From assembly GCA_028554645.1 (NCBI GenBank), contig JAQOOI010000076.1, positions 1,798,001 through 1,862,000 on the forward strand: a stretch of DNA of 64,000 bases, written 5' to 3'. Made by a program: the position numbers and the translations under genes. The notes under the pieces were generated by a model, which worked only from the letters and a program-made list of their open reading frames with translations, ran no database searches and had not been told where the DNA came from. Of the stretch, positions 49,874-60,504 are shown piece by piece. This stretch comes from Omphalotus guepiniiformis (Eukaryota; Basidiomycota; Agaricomycetes; Agaricales; Omphalotaceae). Positions within the stretch are counted from its first letter, which is position 1; every line of letters starts with the position of its first letter.

Positions 49874-52800
49874 TCACTGCTCAATGGTGTTCGGCATGGT
49901 GAACGAGTAGCGTTGCATATCTGGCTTCACCAATAATCGGACAAAACCAATATCTGTACTTGCCCCCCACCCCGGTTGCCGCCTATCCAGCCACTCTGCT
50001 CGATAGGTGTTGATGGGTAATTCCGGAACGAAGCGGTCACTTGTGCTTTCCATTGCAGAGGGAACACGGTATCGGGGCGGCGCACCTCTCGAGAATGCCC
50101 GGCGATCTGTCCCACTCATTCGCCGCAAAGTGTGAATAGAATCGAGCTTACGCAGCCATATCGTGGCCTCATCCGACCTCCATTGAGGTGTTTTGATGCG
50201 ATACTGTGGTCTGTTTGCGACTTGCATGTCCTCCTCGTCAGAAGACATACCCTCAGGGCCTAGTCGGTCCAAAATCTCAACATGGTCATGCAGTCCCTGT
50301 GTGTCGAGAACAACGTTGCGGCGCTGATGGAATAACTAGAAGGACGTAATGAGTTTGTGGCTAACAAAAGTATACATCATACGCACCGTTGTTTTCCTCA
50401 TATGCCGATTTGCGTCGCGCCTTCTTTCTTCCTTCTGCAGCGCACCTTGATGACTGTTTTTGTATAATTTGTGAAGCGATCGTACCCGAGTCATGAAATG
50501 ATCACGTATGACATCCCTCTCGCTGGTGGTTGTAGGACTCGCCAAGCCTCTGGCAATCAGAATGTCAATAAAAACTTCGCCTGCAGACTTATTCCATGCT
50601 GAAGCAGGCTCCCCCGCTAGCCAAATCCTGAAATTTCCCTCGTCGCAGCATCTCGATGTTGGGTCATTGTTGTAAAACCTGGCAAAGGCTTCAGCCTCTT
50701 GCTCCGTCACGCGATCAGTAAGCTCAAGAGGCTTTCCACCCATCAGCTCTCGGAGCCAGTCTCGAACACTTTCCTGAATATCATGCGGCAATTTAGTTTT
50801 GAGACTTAACAAATTCAGAAGGTACCACATACCGACCGCTTGTTGTGCACCTGCCCCTTGTGCTTGACGGCACGAGAGGGTGGTGTCTTTTTTGGGCTGC
50901 TCCATAAACCGGCCGTCCCTTGGTTGCCAGCTGAATTTCCACTTGTAGAGTTCTGCGCCTGACTTGAGGGCTGACCTCCTGCACTGAGGTTCGGGTTCTG
51001 TGGCTGCGCCGCCGCACTGGGTTGACCTCCTGTGCTGGGGTTCGGGTTCTGTGGCTGCGCCGCCGCACCTGGTTGACCTCCTGCGCTCAGGTTCGGGTTC
51101 TGTGGTTGTGCCGCCGCACCTGGCTGACATCCTGCACTGGGGTTCGGGTTCTGTGGTTGCGCCGCCGCACCTGGCTGACCTCCTGCACTGGGGTTCGGGT
51201 TCTGTGGCTGCGCCGCCGCCGCACCTGGCTGACCTCCTGCGCTCGGGTTCGGATTCTGTGGTTGCGCCGCCGCACCTGGTTGACCTCCTGCGCTCGGGTT
51301 CGGGTTCTGTGGCTGCGCCGCCGCACTGGTTTGATCTCCTGTGCTCGCATCCGGATTTTGTGGCTGCGCCGCCACGCCTGGATTAGGTGTTTCACTGGAG
51401 GGTTGACCTGCTGCGCTCAGGTTCGAATTTTGGGCCGCCGCCACACCTGGAATAGACGTAGCGCTGGAGGGTTGACCTCCTGCGCTCGCGCTCGAACTCT
51501 GGGGCTGGGCCGCTGCACCTGGATTAGGTGTTTCGATGGAGGACTGACCTGCGTTGGGATTTGAACTAGGTGGCAGGGCCTGCGATTGACTCGATGGCCA
51601 ATCCCATGTACCGAAACCAAATGCTTGGTTCAACGACTGATTTGGCATACCTGGATTCGGCGGGGATGGTTGTACGCCTAGATTAGAAGGCTGATATGAC
51701 GCAGGTGGCATTGAGGGCTAAATGGGCATAGCAAAAGGAAAAATAATTCAGCGTTCAGCGTAAATCCATCTCCGCACTCAGAATGTTACGCACTATGACA
51801 GATTGACCCGCCTTCAGCAGCTGAAGTTGATTCTCCACCATCAGCATACGTTGATCCATCGCCAGCGTGCGCTTATCTAACTGATCAAAACGCTCCTCCG
51901 CTGCTGCGTTGGAACGCAAAAGCATTCGTGACATCTCATTGGTGCAGTTGCGTATGATTTCCTCGCTCTGCTTTTGTGACGTCGACATATAATGTTCCAT
52001 CTTGGCTCCCTGGAGCCGCAAAGTCTCTAGGATGGTAACAAGCTATTCAGAGAGCTTCAGCTTTCGTAAATCACGGTGTCACGTAGTAAAGGTGCCTGAC
52101 CTCAGATTGTTGACCACTGGGCCCTGGCAGAGGTTCGAACAAGGGCGTTTGGCTTGGATGCCTTACATCGTAGTGTAGACCGCTGGACTCCAGAGGCCTG
52201 GACGAAGGTGTTTGGCTTGGGTGCCTTACATCGTAGTGGTGTTGACCGCTGGACTCTAGAGGTCCGGACGAAGGCGTTTGGCTTGGGTGCCTTACATCGT
52301 AATGGTGTTGAGCGCTGGACTCTAGAGGTCCGGACGAAGGCGTTTGGCTTGGGTGCCTTACATCGTAATGGTGTTGAGCGCTGGACTCTAGAGGTCCGGA
52401 CGAAGACGTTTGGCTTTGGTCGGCAAAGAACTCACGCTATATACGTTGCAATAAGAATGACTAGAAGAAAAATCTTAAGTGTAAAGTGGTATACGTACAC
52501 TATCAGAGTTGGCGTCGGATTCATAAGCTGGTTGAAAATTGGGTTGCGACAGCTGATGGCTCATTTGCAATGGCTCGGGGCTCGGTTCCGACGATCGATA
52601 CTGTTTCTCCTTCCTGTGCTTTGTTTTTCGTCTCTTACCTCTTTTCACCGGTGACTTTAGATATGTACTTAGTTACTAACAGCAAGCTCAGTACACGACA
52701 TGTTCAACGTACCAATTGGTTGTCTATTTGATCCATTTGCCTAAATCGTGATACCCTTTTTGGTGTCCGGTCGCGGTCTTCGCGGTCTTCGTCTAAGATG

Positions 52801-53168
52801 GTTGAATCAATGTCAAAGATCTGTTCCTAGATCATGGGACATACCCATATCCTCATCATCGTCTACTGGATATGAAATATCAGCACTGTGCCAAGGAGGC
52901 GTGGATGGGGTCTGTGATGGAGCCCGTGCAGACAGAGATGGAGATGACGGTACAGCCGTTGTCGAAGCCTGTATAACCGGAGGGGCGGGTAGTGGTTCAA
53001 ATGAGCTCGGTGGTGTGCCGTATGGCGTCGGTGGCTGTGAAGGAGGGGTCTAGGTCATGATCAACCGTTAGAGAGACAAAGAGAAATACTTCATCCACTT
53101 ACCTGAGCGTGCTCAGGCTCCGGGGCTAGCATCGTCTCATCTTGGTCAATAGCTTGTGAGTGAAGCAT
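49874..53168 (-). CDS. 921-aa low-complexity protein with two in-frame minisatellites
   Basis: Nine exons read by eye: 53103-53168, 52845-53049, 52755-52792, 52499-52654, 52101-52436, 51794-52024, 50833-51717, 50387-50773, 49874-50335; sum 2766 nt. The N-terminus is Pro/Ser-rich, followed by a basic patch (RGKRRKTKHRKEK) that looks like a nuclear localisation signal. Exon 5 is four 21-22 residue repeats (QTPSSGPLESS-QHHYDVRHPS type), exon 6 looks coiled-coil, exon 7 carries 17-residue AAQPQNPNPSAGGQPGA repeats. The C-terminal 280 residues look folded and are probably the conserved domain (WLRELMGGKPLELTDRV, RRNVVLDTQGLHDHVEILDR, QYRIKTPQWRSDEATIWLRK). Function unknown. The exon 5/6 junction needs a GAG acceptor and is the least certain. 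Confidence 0.7.
50970..51340. repeat. 51-bp coding minisatellite
   Basis: Units begin at 51021, 51072, 51123, 51174 (54 bp, one extra codon), 51228 and 51279; degenerate units continue to about 51520. On the minus strand each encodes 17 residues such as AAQPQNPNPSAGGQPGA. Unit length divisible by three keeps the frame. Confidence 0.9.
52151..52411. repeat. 66-bp coding minisatellite, four units
   Basis: GGCTTGG starts units at 52151, 52214, 52280 and 52346 (63, 66, 66, 66 bp). Translated on the minus strand each is 21-22 residues. Adjacent units 3 and 4 are nearly identical, so expansion was recent. Confidence 0.9.
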
Positions 53169-53479
53169 TGTGACAGTAGTAAAAAGAACAGTATTCGTAG
53201 TTCTGGGTGTTCGTTGAGGTCTGCCATAGGCATGTTAATATATTACGTATTAAAATCACGCTACTCACTTGAACAAAGGCTCAAGATCTCGATATCGATA
53301 GGCTGCGCTGGCCTTTGGGGTGCTTTTATGGAATGCGTGTATGAAGTGCGTGCGTGTATGAAGACAAAGAAATCGAAGCACAATTATCGGCCATCATGCA
53401 TCATGCATGACCAGAAAGGGAGCGATCTACAAATATTTCACGACAAATACAGTATACATGGCCGCTTAAAGTACTCTAT
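53169..53479. other. Spacer upstream of the 921-aa gene
   Basis: 311 bp; presumed promoter of the 921-aa gene and 3' end of the next minus-strand gene. No copy of the shared element found upstream of other genes here. Confidence 0.35.
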
Positions 53480-54097
53480 CTACGCGTGCAATGTATGCTT
53501 AAATCGATTTGGTCCTGGCGCTCTGTCTCGCCGGACATTTGCGATGAAACTGTAAGCACTGGTGATCAAGTAAATACTGTATATGTGAGTAAATGGAACG
53601 TACGCTTTGATTATTGTCCTAAAGACATGATCGCGATTTTGAAACCGCGGAATGCGATATAAGAACAGATCTAGGTTACGGTTTTTCGCCAGGAAAAAGA
53701 TGGCAATGTCGCCTTTGAAGGCCGAATGGGGTAATAGATTTTTGACGGCGAGATTATGGGCCGGTAGACCTTCCCTGAAGGTCCCGACCACCAAATACCT
53801 TCGGTGGTTATGATCGACCACGCAAGCGTAAACCTCATCGTTTGAGGTGTTCGGGTTGAACTTTGCGCGAAAGTCTATCTGGCGCAGGTGGTGTAGCGCG
53901 ACCGGTGTCGCAGCTACGTCCGTTAGCATGGAGGGGAACTGAGTCCTCCGATAGCGATTTTGCGTCAGTTCGAAGTGGACGCCCAGGGTATGCCCGGGTG
54001 TCTGTTTGATGTCTGTTAACAGAAATGGACCTGTAGTCAGTTCAAAACTCACCTGTAAATGGGTAATCGAGTTGAGACCATTGAATACAAAATTCAT
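53480..54097 (-). CDS. Unrecognised 187-aa protein
   Basis: Exons 53604-54097 and 53480-53549 with a 54-nt intron (GTACGT...TTACAG); sum 564 nt. Start MNFVFNGLNSITHLQ was chosen because a TATAAAG lies about 60 bp upstream (near 54157) and no earlier in-frame Met lies beyond 54112. The middle looks folded: DEVYACVVDHNHRRYLVVGT, GDIAIFFLAKNRNLDLFLYR. I know no family. It lies next to the transposase gene and shares its upstream element, so it may belong to the same mobile unit. Confidence 0.55.
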   Translation of the reverse strand: MNFVFNGLNSITHLQVSFELTTGPFLLTDIKQTPGHTLGVHFELTQNRYRRTQFPSMLTDVAATPVALHHLRQIDFRAKFNPNTSNDEVYACVVDHNHRRYLVVGTFREGLPAHNLAVKNLLPHSAFKGDIAIFFLAKNRNLDLFLYRIPRFQNRDHVFRTIIKAYVPFTHIYSIYLITSAYSFIANVRRDRAPGPNRFKHTLHA

Positions 54098-54250
54098 CGC
54101 GAAGGTGAACAAAGAAGATCAAGTTATGTTAAGGGTGCTGTCTGTCCGGCAGGTCTTTATACTGGCGTTCCATGCAGCAAACATGTGCACAAACGGCTGG
54201 TTTCGATATTGCCCTCGTGAACACAGACCTGCCATATATTTTGGCAGACT

Positions 54251-54271
54251 TAGTTTTACGTCGTTTCGGAC
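54251..54271 (-). promoter_or_regulatory. Shared upstream element, copy B
   Basis: On the plus strand TAGTTTTACGTCGTTTCGGA, then C; one mismatch to copy A. It lies 154 bp upstream of the 187-aa gene start at 54097. Confidence 0.55.
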
Positions 54272-54633
54272 GGTCGCGTTTTTGCCTTCTTTCTATGTTG
54301 ACGTTGACGTTGCACCATAACTGTGACTGAGTCCCTTAGCTGGCTCTTATCTAGTTCTTTTTCCACTTTGTGAGGCCCCAAGCTGCACTTTCCATATTGG
54401 TTTCAAATTATTTCTTATTGACGTAGTGTTATACTGTCTCATGTACTACCAAACATAGCCCGAAAAGGAAAATATTCTTACAAATATGGGTCCTTGTGGG
54501 TCCATTTCTATAAAGGGAAAGAAAGGAGGTGTACTGACCACAAACGTATTTACAAGCCTGGTCGTCCTTCACTAGCATAAAAGACCTATTGCGTATCTTA
54601 AGTCGTTAGTTCTTTTCTAATCAAATTTTCTAA
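54272..54633. other. Spacer between transposase and 187-aa gene
   Basis: About 360 bp of AT-rich sequence; presumed 3' UTR of the transposase gene. No gene seen. Confidence 0.35.
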
Positions 54634-57600
54634 TCAAGATACAAACTCCCTCACCTTCGATACAGGATAGACATGCATGACTTCCATGTTTTCAACAGTG
54701 AGATCTGTTCTCACAAAGTGGGATAGTACGTAGCCCACCGGAAGAATATGCTCTTCGGTAGCTATATCGCGTTCACACAGCCATCCCATCCCAAATTCCT
54801 TGTAACAGTCTCGGATATGCGCAGTTGGCTTGAAGCGGCGGACAACAAGGAAGGTCTCGACAATGGAAAGGTTGGTGACTGGATGAACATATTGCAGCGT
54901 GAAGACCTTTTGTATCTGTCCTGCGTACGTGGCATTACATCTCTCTGCAATGACGTGGCTATTGTCGTGTTGACGATGGACAGGTGAATATATTACTCGA
55001 CCAATAGCAATGCCATCTACTTCGGTGACATGGCATGAGAGCCGACCATTCCAGTAGGATTCTGAGCATTGATACTTGCGCGCCAGGTATGATTTGACCT
55101 CAATTAAAAGTACTGATGATATCTGGGAGGGCCGTGATTTAAATTTTGTATGGGCCACCTCGGATTGTGTCTCAGTAAAAATCCCGCGGTGATCCTCGCT
55201 ATCGATGTCTTTCATCACTTCCAATGCCTCCCCGATAGCTCTTGTGACGCTCGGATCGTGATCGAGAAAGAGTTGAAGGTTTGCGCGCCGGCAGTACGAC
55301 ATCAACATTGTGCTTTCTAACTCTCCTGTACATCACGATGAACCAACTATAACCGTACTTTATCAAGTGGTGTTACTTACCTACGTGTCGGTTTGTATTG
55401 ATGTCTTGAAGAGAGCCGTTTATCCTCTCAAACACGGGGGTACTGCGGGAGTGACCGGGTCCCATACTACGCAGGAACTCCGACATATGATAACTGTAAT
55501 GATGGTTTGGCTTTATAGAGACGTCGGGATATAGCTCGATCAGCTTGCCGACATACTCCCGGATGTGATGATCGTACTCTGCAATAAGGGAAGATGACGT
55601 GCCGCGAAGGAAAAGTATGTGAACTGCCTTCACTAAATGAATGTAATGTGTTAGCATCTGATGCTTTCGCGAGTGCGTAGGCTCCTCGTATCCCCATAAT
55701 CGAATCAATGTTATGACCAGGTGTATCGAACACACCACTTTCCATTCATCAGCTGAAAGTTTGCCTCTCGTGGGAGTGCCCCAATCATAAGGTGCACGAG
55801 AAATCCAGTGAGGTAGAACCGACTTCTCCATATCTTGACGGATTTCCGCCATGACATCTTTACCTAGAACCTGGCGAGGAAGCGCACCAGCCTCTTGTTC
55901 TATAGTGCTGGAGAAAAATTCCTTTCGCTGGTTGTATGTTAACAGCGTGCAAATGGAATACTTGGGGAACTTACCCAAAGTTTCAGCTTTTCAGCAAGCT
56001 GGTCTTTTGTGCTATTTGTAGGATGCGGAATTTCGTACTCCTGACATAGTGCACGGAGGATTGGAAGCTTCTGCCGTTTGAGCCAGGCATGAGAGCGATC
56101 CTTCGTCTCAAAAGTATTCTTCGTTTCTTGATACGCTGCATTCTCAAGCACATTCCGAGTAGGTTGTGACCCAGATAGTTCTGCCCGCTTCGTAGTACAG
56201 TCAGCAAACCTAGTGAATTTTTGACGGGACAGAACATACCCAAAGATCCAAGCGGCGTCTAAGTATGTCTCTGGAATCTGTTAAATTGAAGAATATGCGA
56301 AGCTCCTCGCACAGGGTAAGAAGAAAGTCGAGTCTCTGATTCGTCGACACATGCTTAATGCTTGGATCCTTAAATCGATCTCTGAAGTATCGATACTGCA
56401 GCTGTTCAAACGAAGGAGGCTGAGTGTAATGGGGTACACTATCCGCGGAGGGTAGCTCGATATCGGCGGACGATGAGTGTTGTGAGATCATGTCTGATCC
56501 AGATGTGCTCTGCGGGGAGCAGTCAGAATGATGGGAGGGTCAATATTTGGTGATACCCACCGAAACGGTCTCAACCGAATAAACCGACCTGTTTCCGTCA
56601 GGATGGACGAAGGACCATTGCAGTTCGGAGGCTGACGCGTGCGTACCATAATCCAGTGGTGGAATATTTGGCACGCTGTCGGGGTCGACTGATGCCCGCT
56701 GATGTAAGTAAGTCAGCAAGCATCGGGAAGGGTGTGTAGGCGTTACACGTTACATACCCACTTGGTAATTTCATCAACATGAACAGACTTGGTGCCTGTC
56801 GTTCGCAGTTTCAGAGTGAAGCAAATATACCACAGTATATCTTTGTTCTGTTGCTTCAGCCAGTCATCCAACTCAGGCCCGTTTTGACGGATGATTGACC
56901 AAACAACGCGCATACGAACGTTCGGTGGCCTTTGATACTTGGTGGAAGAAGACAATAATCCTTCGCCTCCGTCCTTGTCCATGTCAATTTGCCATACGTC
57001 TCGGATGTGAGTGTCAAATAGGCCGAGATAAGCGAGGTGCATGTCATCGATGACCGTGAAGCTGATTGGATTCCAGTACGGTAGTCTTAGTAATGCCGAC
57101 CAGCGGACCCCATGGGTGCTGACAATCCTCTGTCGCTCTTCCGAGGTCTGGGCATCTCGCCACTCTTCTGCTGCCTGTACATGAGACCAAAAGTCTCGTC
57201 TCGGCCATGTATCGGGATTTAAGTTATGTATTTCTTGTAGCGGCAGTAGACATCTTGTACAAAAATAGGTCGAGGCATGGCTAGGGAAGCCTGCGACTTG
57301 GTGTGCACCCTCCACATCACACACCACTGGAATAGCAAGAAGAGCTACTCGTCGGCCAGTAGGATATTTGTGAGTCCGAGAGTACTCTACCCCTCGCCAG
57401 AAAGGAAGTAACGAATCGACAACGAGATTGAGGGTGTGATTCACTTGCTCCAAGCTCGGTTTCCCTGGGCCAGGTATTACCGTGACAAGATAGACGAATT
57501 GAGGTAGGTACCTGAGATGCTCCGGAAGGACCAGGAGTACCATATACACACCAGTGCTGGAGACAACCTGATGCGCTGTCAGAGAATGAAATGGGTTGAA

Positions 57601-58941
57601 CGCATCAAAACCCAGACTAGCCAGCAGACGTAGCTCTGTGGATCCTGGTGGCAGAGACATGAAGGGCGCATTGTCGTATCCTTTGCACGAATGGAATAAC
57701 TTGGAATCAGAAAAGTCCTCCTGTCGATCAGAACGTCTCTGGCGGGTTCTATGGGCTTCCAATGCATCCTCTACGCCTGGTACAACCAATAACCGGCCTA
57801 TCCATTCCTTCAAGTCTTGATGAAGTTGCTTTCGTCTCGGCACTACGAATGTCCGACTTCCAATCCGTCGTTTGCGCCACAATATGGCACCGCATGGTGC
57901 AACATCAGGAGTCGTCTTCCACACACAACGATCGAAGGACCCAGAAGATTCAAAAGATTGTCTATTTCGCTGCAGGTCTTCCTGCGTAAACGGATATAAT
58001 GCGTAACACTCGGGACAGCAGACGTACGTCCGATACTTTGGATCGAGATCGTAGTGGCTGAGAATGGTCTCGACGTGTTTCGGGACATTCGTTGCGTCCT
58101 CGTCAGCACCTTTGATTTTAAGGAGACACCGGAATAAAGCGAGAATGACTCGCATGTGACGGATGGGGGTCTGAAATCGTAAGAAGATGATCATCGCAGC
58201 CATGAAAACTGTCGTCAATACCGGATTGATGGGGTTCCATGCACCGAAATATCGGCCTATTTCTGGAGTAAGTACACTGGAACAACGTGCGCTGAATCAC
58301 GTACGATTATCCACATGATGCTCGTCAGTAGTGGCAGCTTGAATTCGCCATTCTCGTGCCTTCCGTTCATGCATTTTAATCAATGCAGCATAAACACAGT
58401 CTTGCATTTTCTCTGTATTCGCGTCTGTATGCTTTGACTGCTGCAGCTGCAGAAGCAAGCCACAGAATCGGACTTCATTGTCCAAAAACCAACGATTGCT
58501 AGCCCGTGTTGTATTTAACGGGAACTGACCAGAATTGACATGTAAAATCTCCTCTGGATCCGGACACACAAAATGTCGATCCAATGAAGGTTCGTCAGTG
58601 AACACTAGGGGTTCATCTAAATCGAGGCTTTGCAGGCGAATGCTGACTTCTGCTTCGAGCAGAGCCAAGGCCGACACCGGTACTGAGGCGTCTGCCACTA
58701 CATCATCGTCTTGACTAGCCATAAATGTCGCTTCCTGGGTAGCCGTATCCTGGATAGCCGTTGCTACCTCTGCCATCTGCTGTGATGATCCTTGCGCCAC
58801 AGCTCCGGCATCGGAGGAACCAATATTTCTCTGTGCATCTTGCTTCAGATGCATCCAGCGTGTAGTCTTTGGGATGTATTGACCACGCGGATATTCCACA
58901 TTAACGCAAAGGCTGCAGTTGCACAGTACACGTCGGGCCAT
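54634..58941 (-). CDS. Tnp2-type (CACTA/CMC-like) transposase, intact, 1333 aa
   Basis: Seven exons: 58305-58941, 56758-58262, 56561-56698, 56240-56509, 55975-56187, 55381-55927, 54634-55325; sum 4002 nt with no stop or frameshift. The start MARRVLCNCSLCVN carries a Cys cluster. A second zinc-ribbon-like set is CCPECYALYPF with a later CGAILWRKR. The Tnp2-like core is around residues 425-620: GFDAFNPFHSLTAHQ, YMVLLVLPEHLRYLPQFVYL, VIPGPGKPSLEQVNH, AIPVVCDVEGAHQVAGFPSH and ATYF-like STYFCTRC. Two SAP-like helix pairs end exons 4 and 5 (LLTLCEELRIFFNLT; LRALCQEYEIPHPTNSTKDQ). The tail has HHYSYHMSEFLRSMGP and ends REFVS. By homology it would cut and move a DNA element; terminal inverted repeats were not located. 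An upstream in-frame Met at 59235 is less likely. Confidence 0.85.
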
Positions 58942-59495
58942 GGCGGGGATATTAGGTCGAGGGCAAGCGGAGACTGCGGCTTGAACCTGAGACAATGAAG
59001 CTTGACTAGAGATATAATTCGAGTTATCGTCACGGAGAGTACAAAGGAGAACCCTCTTTCGGTTCGGTAAATGGTCGAAGATCTGGATAGATACACTATC
59101 ACATGTAAATGCGGCTGTAGGGACTAGTTTAACGTCGTTTCGGACGATCGCAATGAAGTCTGCTTGCGTACTCCCGCGTTGACCCAAGGTCACCATTCTA
59201 GGCTCTGCAGGCTGACTACAATTGTACGACACCATCGAATCTCACTCGAATCTCAAGCAAGGACACCTGAACAATGAGTGAGGCCAAGGCGTGCACTCGG
59301 CTATACACCGAGTTCGAAGTCCGGACCCTGATTTTAAAATTAATTATGCCCGTCCCAGCAATAACTGCCAAGCTGGATGATTTATTCTCATGCGCTATCC
59401 GAATCATTCATAGATACATATCAGAGGTGGCACATGCCTGCCTATATCTACATATATGTGTGGATGCTATCGTCAGTAACACATCATAAACGGTG
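58942..59495. other. Divergent promoter region
   Basis: Between the transposase start (minus) and the 238-aa gene start (plus). It contains copy A of the shared element. An open frame runs through to 59235 on the minus strand but without a conserved start. Confidence 0.4.
59125..59145 (-). promoter_or_regulatory. Shared upstream element, copy A
   Basis: On the plus strand TAGTTTAACGTCGTTTCGGA, then C. It lies 184 bp upstream of the transposase start at 58941. Confidence 0.6.
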
Positions 59496-60327
59496 ATGAA
59501 TCCAGGAGCCCTCGCACCTTCTTCAGTATGTACAATTTACTGGATCGCCAACATCATGCTCAACAGTATACAGGGCACATGGTATCGACGCCAAGTGCAC
59601 GATCACTATCTCTATGAGGTGGATGAGGATGGGATTGTCAGAAAAATACACGACCCTGTACCGGAACGGTGAGTTTCTAAGATTCCTTGATTGAACGAGT
59701 CACAGCCAATTACCTTGCTTGATGATCTAGCGAAACACCAAAGCGTCCAGGGATCTTGCGAGACAGCATCTCTGCACATCGTCAGTCAATCGAATGTTTC
59801 CATATCATTCTATACTCACCATCAGTGCATCAGCTCATCGGAGCAAGACTCCAGTCACCTTGCCTCCGATGGGGATTCCACCGAAGTTCTATATGAACGA
59901 TGGACCTCCGCTCGAGGGTGGCGAGTATGGGCCGACAAAGTTGGAATCATACCCGTTCTCATCCAAGACAGGATCCGGTCAGAACTTGTGGCATTACAGC
60001 CAGGCAAGTCGTGATCTCGACAAGCCATTGCCAAATACTCCAGTCCCATCAAGTCTGGGGACAGTATATCTTCACCGTAACACGTTTGACGGCGGTTTTC
60101 AGGTTTGGGTGTGGAAAGTCCCCGAGACTTCCAGTTCACCTGTCTGGGATGCTGTTGACATCCAACAGCAACCCCCACACCCAATCATACGCGACCGCGT
60201 GTTGAGAATCAACAAGTCCGGCAAGCCTAGCTGGGTTCTACTCAACACCATGAGCACGTACGAGACCCGCAACGCTAGACGATCCAGATCTCAATCACGC
60301 GCTCGTTCAGCTAGTGCAAGAGAGTGA
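59496..60327 (+). CDS. Unrecognised 238-aa protein
   Basis: Exons 59496-59668, 59731-59780, 59834-60327; sum 717 nt. Introns are 62 nt (GTGAGT...CTAG) and 53 nt (GTCAGT...CATCAG). The N-terminal half has LAPSSVCTIYWIANIMLNSI and GTWYRRQVHDHYLYEVDEDG; the second half has GTVYLHRNTFDGGFQVWVWK and ends in an RS-rich tail (RRSRSQSRARSASARE). I recognise no family. It is divergent from the transposase and may be host or element DNA. Confidence 0.55.
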
Positions 60328-60504
60328 CTGAAGGTATACTGTAGTGTATATAGATACAAATTTTAACGAAGTGGATTGATTATATTCCCAAACCTGTACA
60401 CTACGGATGAGCATAAAAGGTCTGTTAGCCTTGCATGTACCGACCACCTTAGGGTTCATACATGCCAGCACGTGAGCAAGTGAATATAGGGACATACACA
60501 TATA
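60328..60504. other. Convergent 3' spacer
   Basis: Short spacer between the convergent 238-aa and WD40 genes; only 177 bp. Confidence 0.35.

Noticed and set aside
51000..51564. Long plus-strand ORFs across the 51-bp repeats
   Set aside because: They are antisense to the 921-aa gene; the repeat unit length keeps several frames open. The minus-strand reading has coherent splice sites and flanking protein.
52151..52411. Regular repeats that could be taken for a CRISPR array
   Set aside because: Units are contiguous with no unique spacers, and the organism is a fungus.
52154..52654. 166-aa plus-strand ORF over the 66-bp repeats
   Set aside because: Same reason: shadow of an in-frame repeat on the minus strand.
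58942..59235. N-terminal extension of the transposase to Met 59235
   Set aside because: The MARRVLCNC start fits better, and the extension contains the shared non-coding element also found before other genes.
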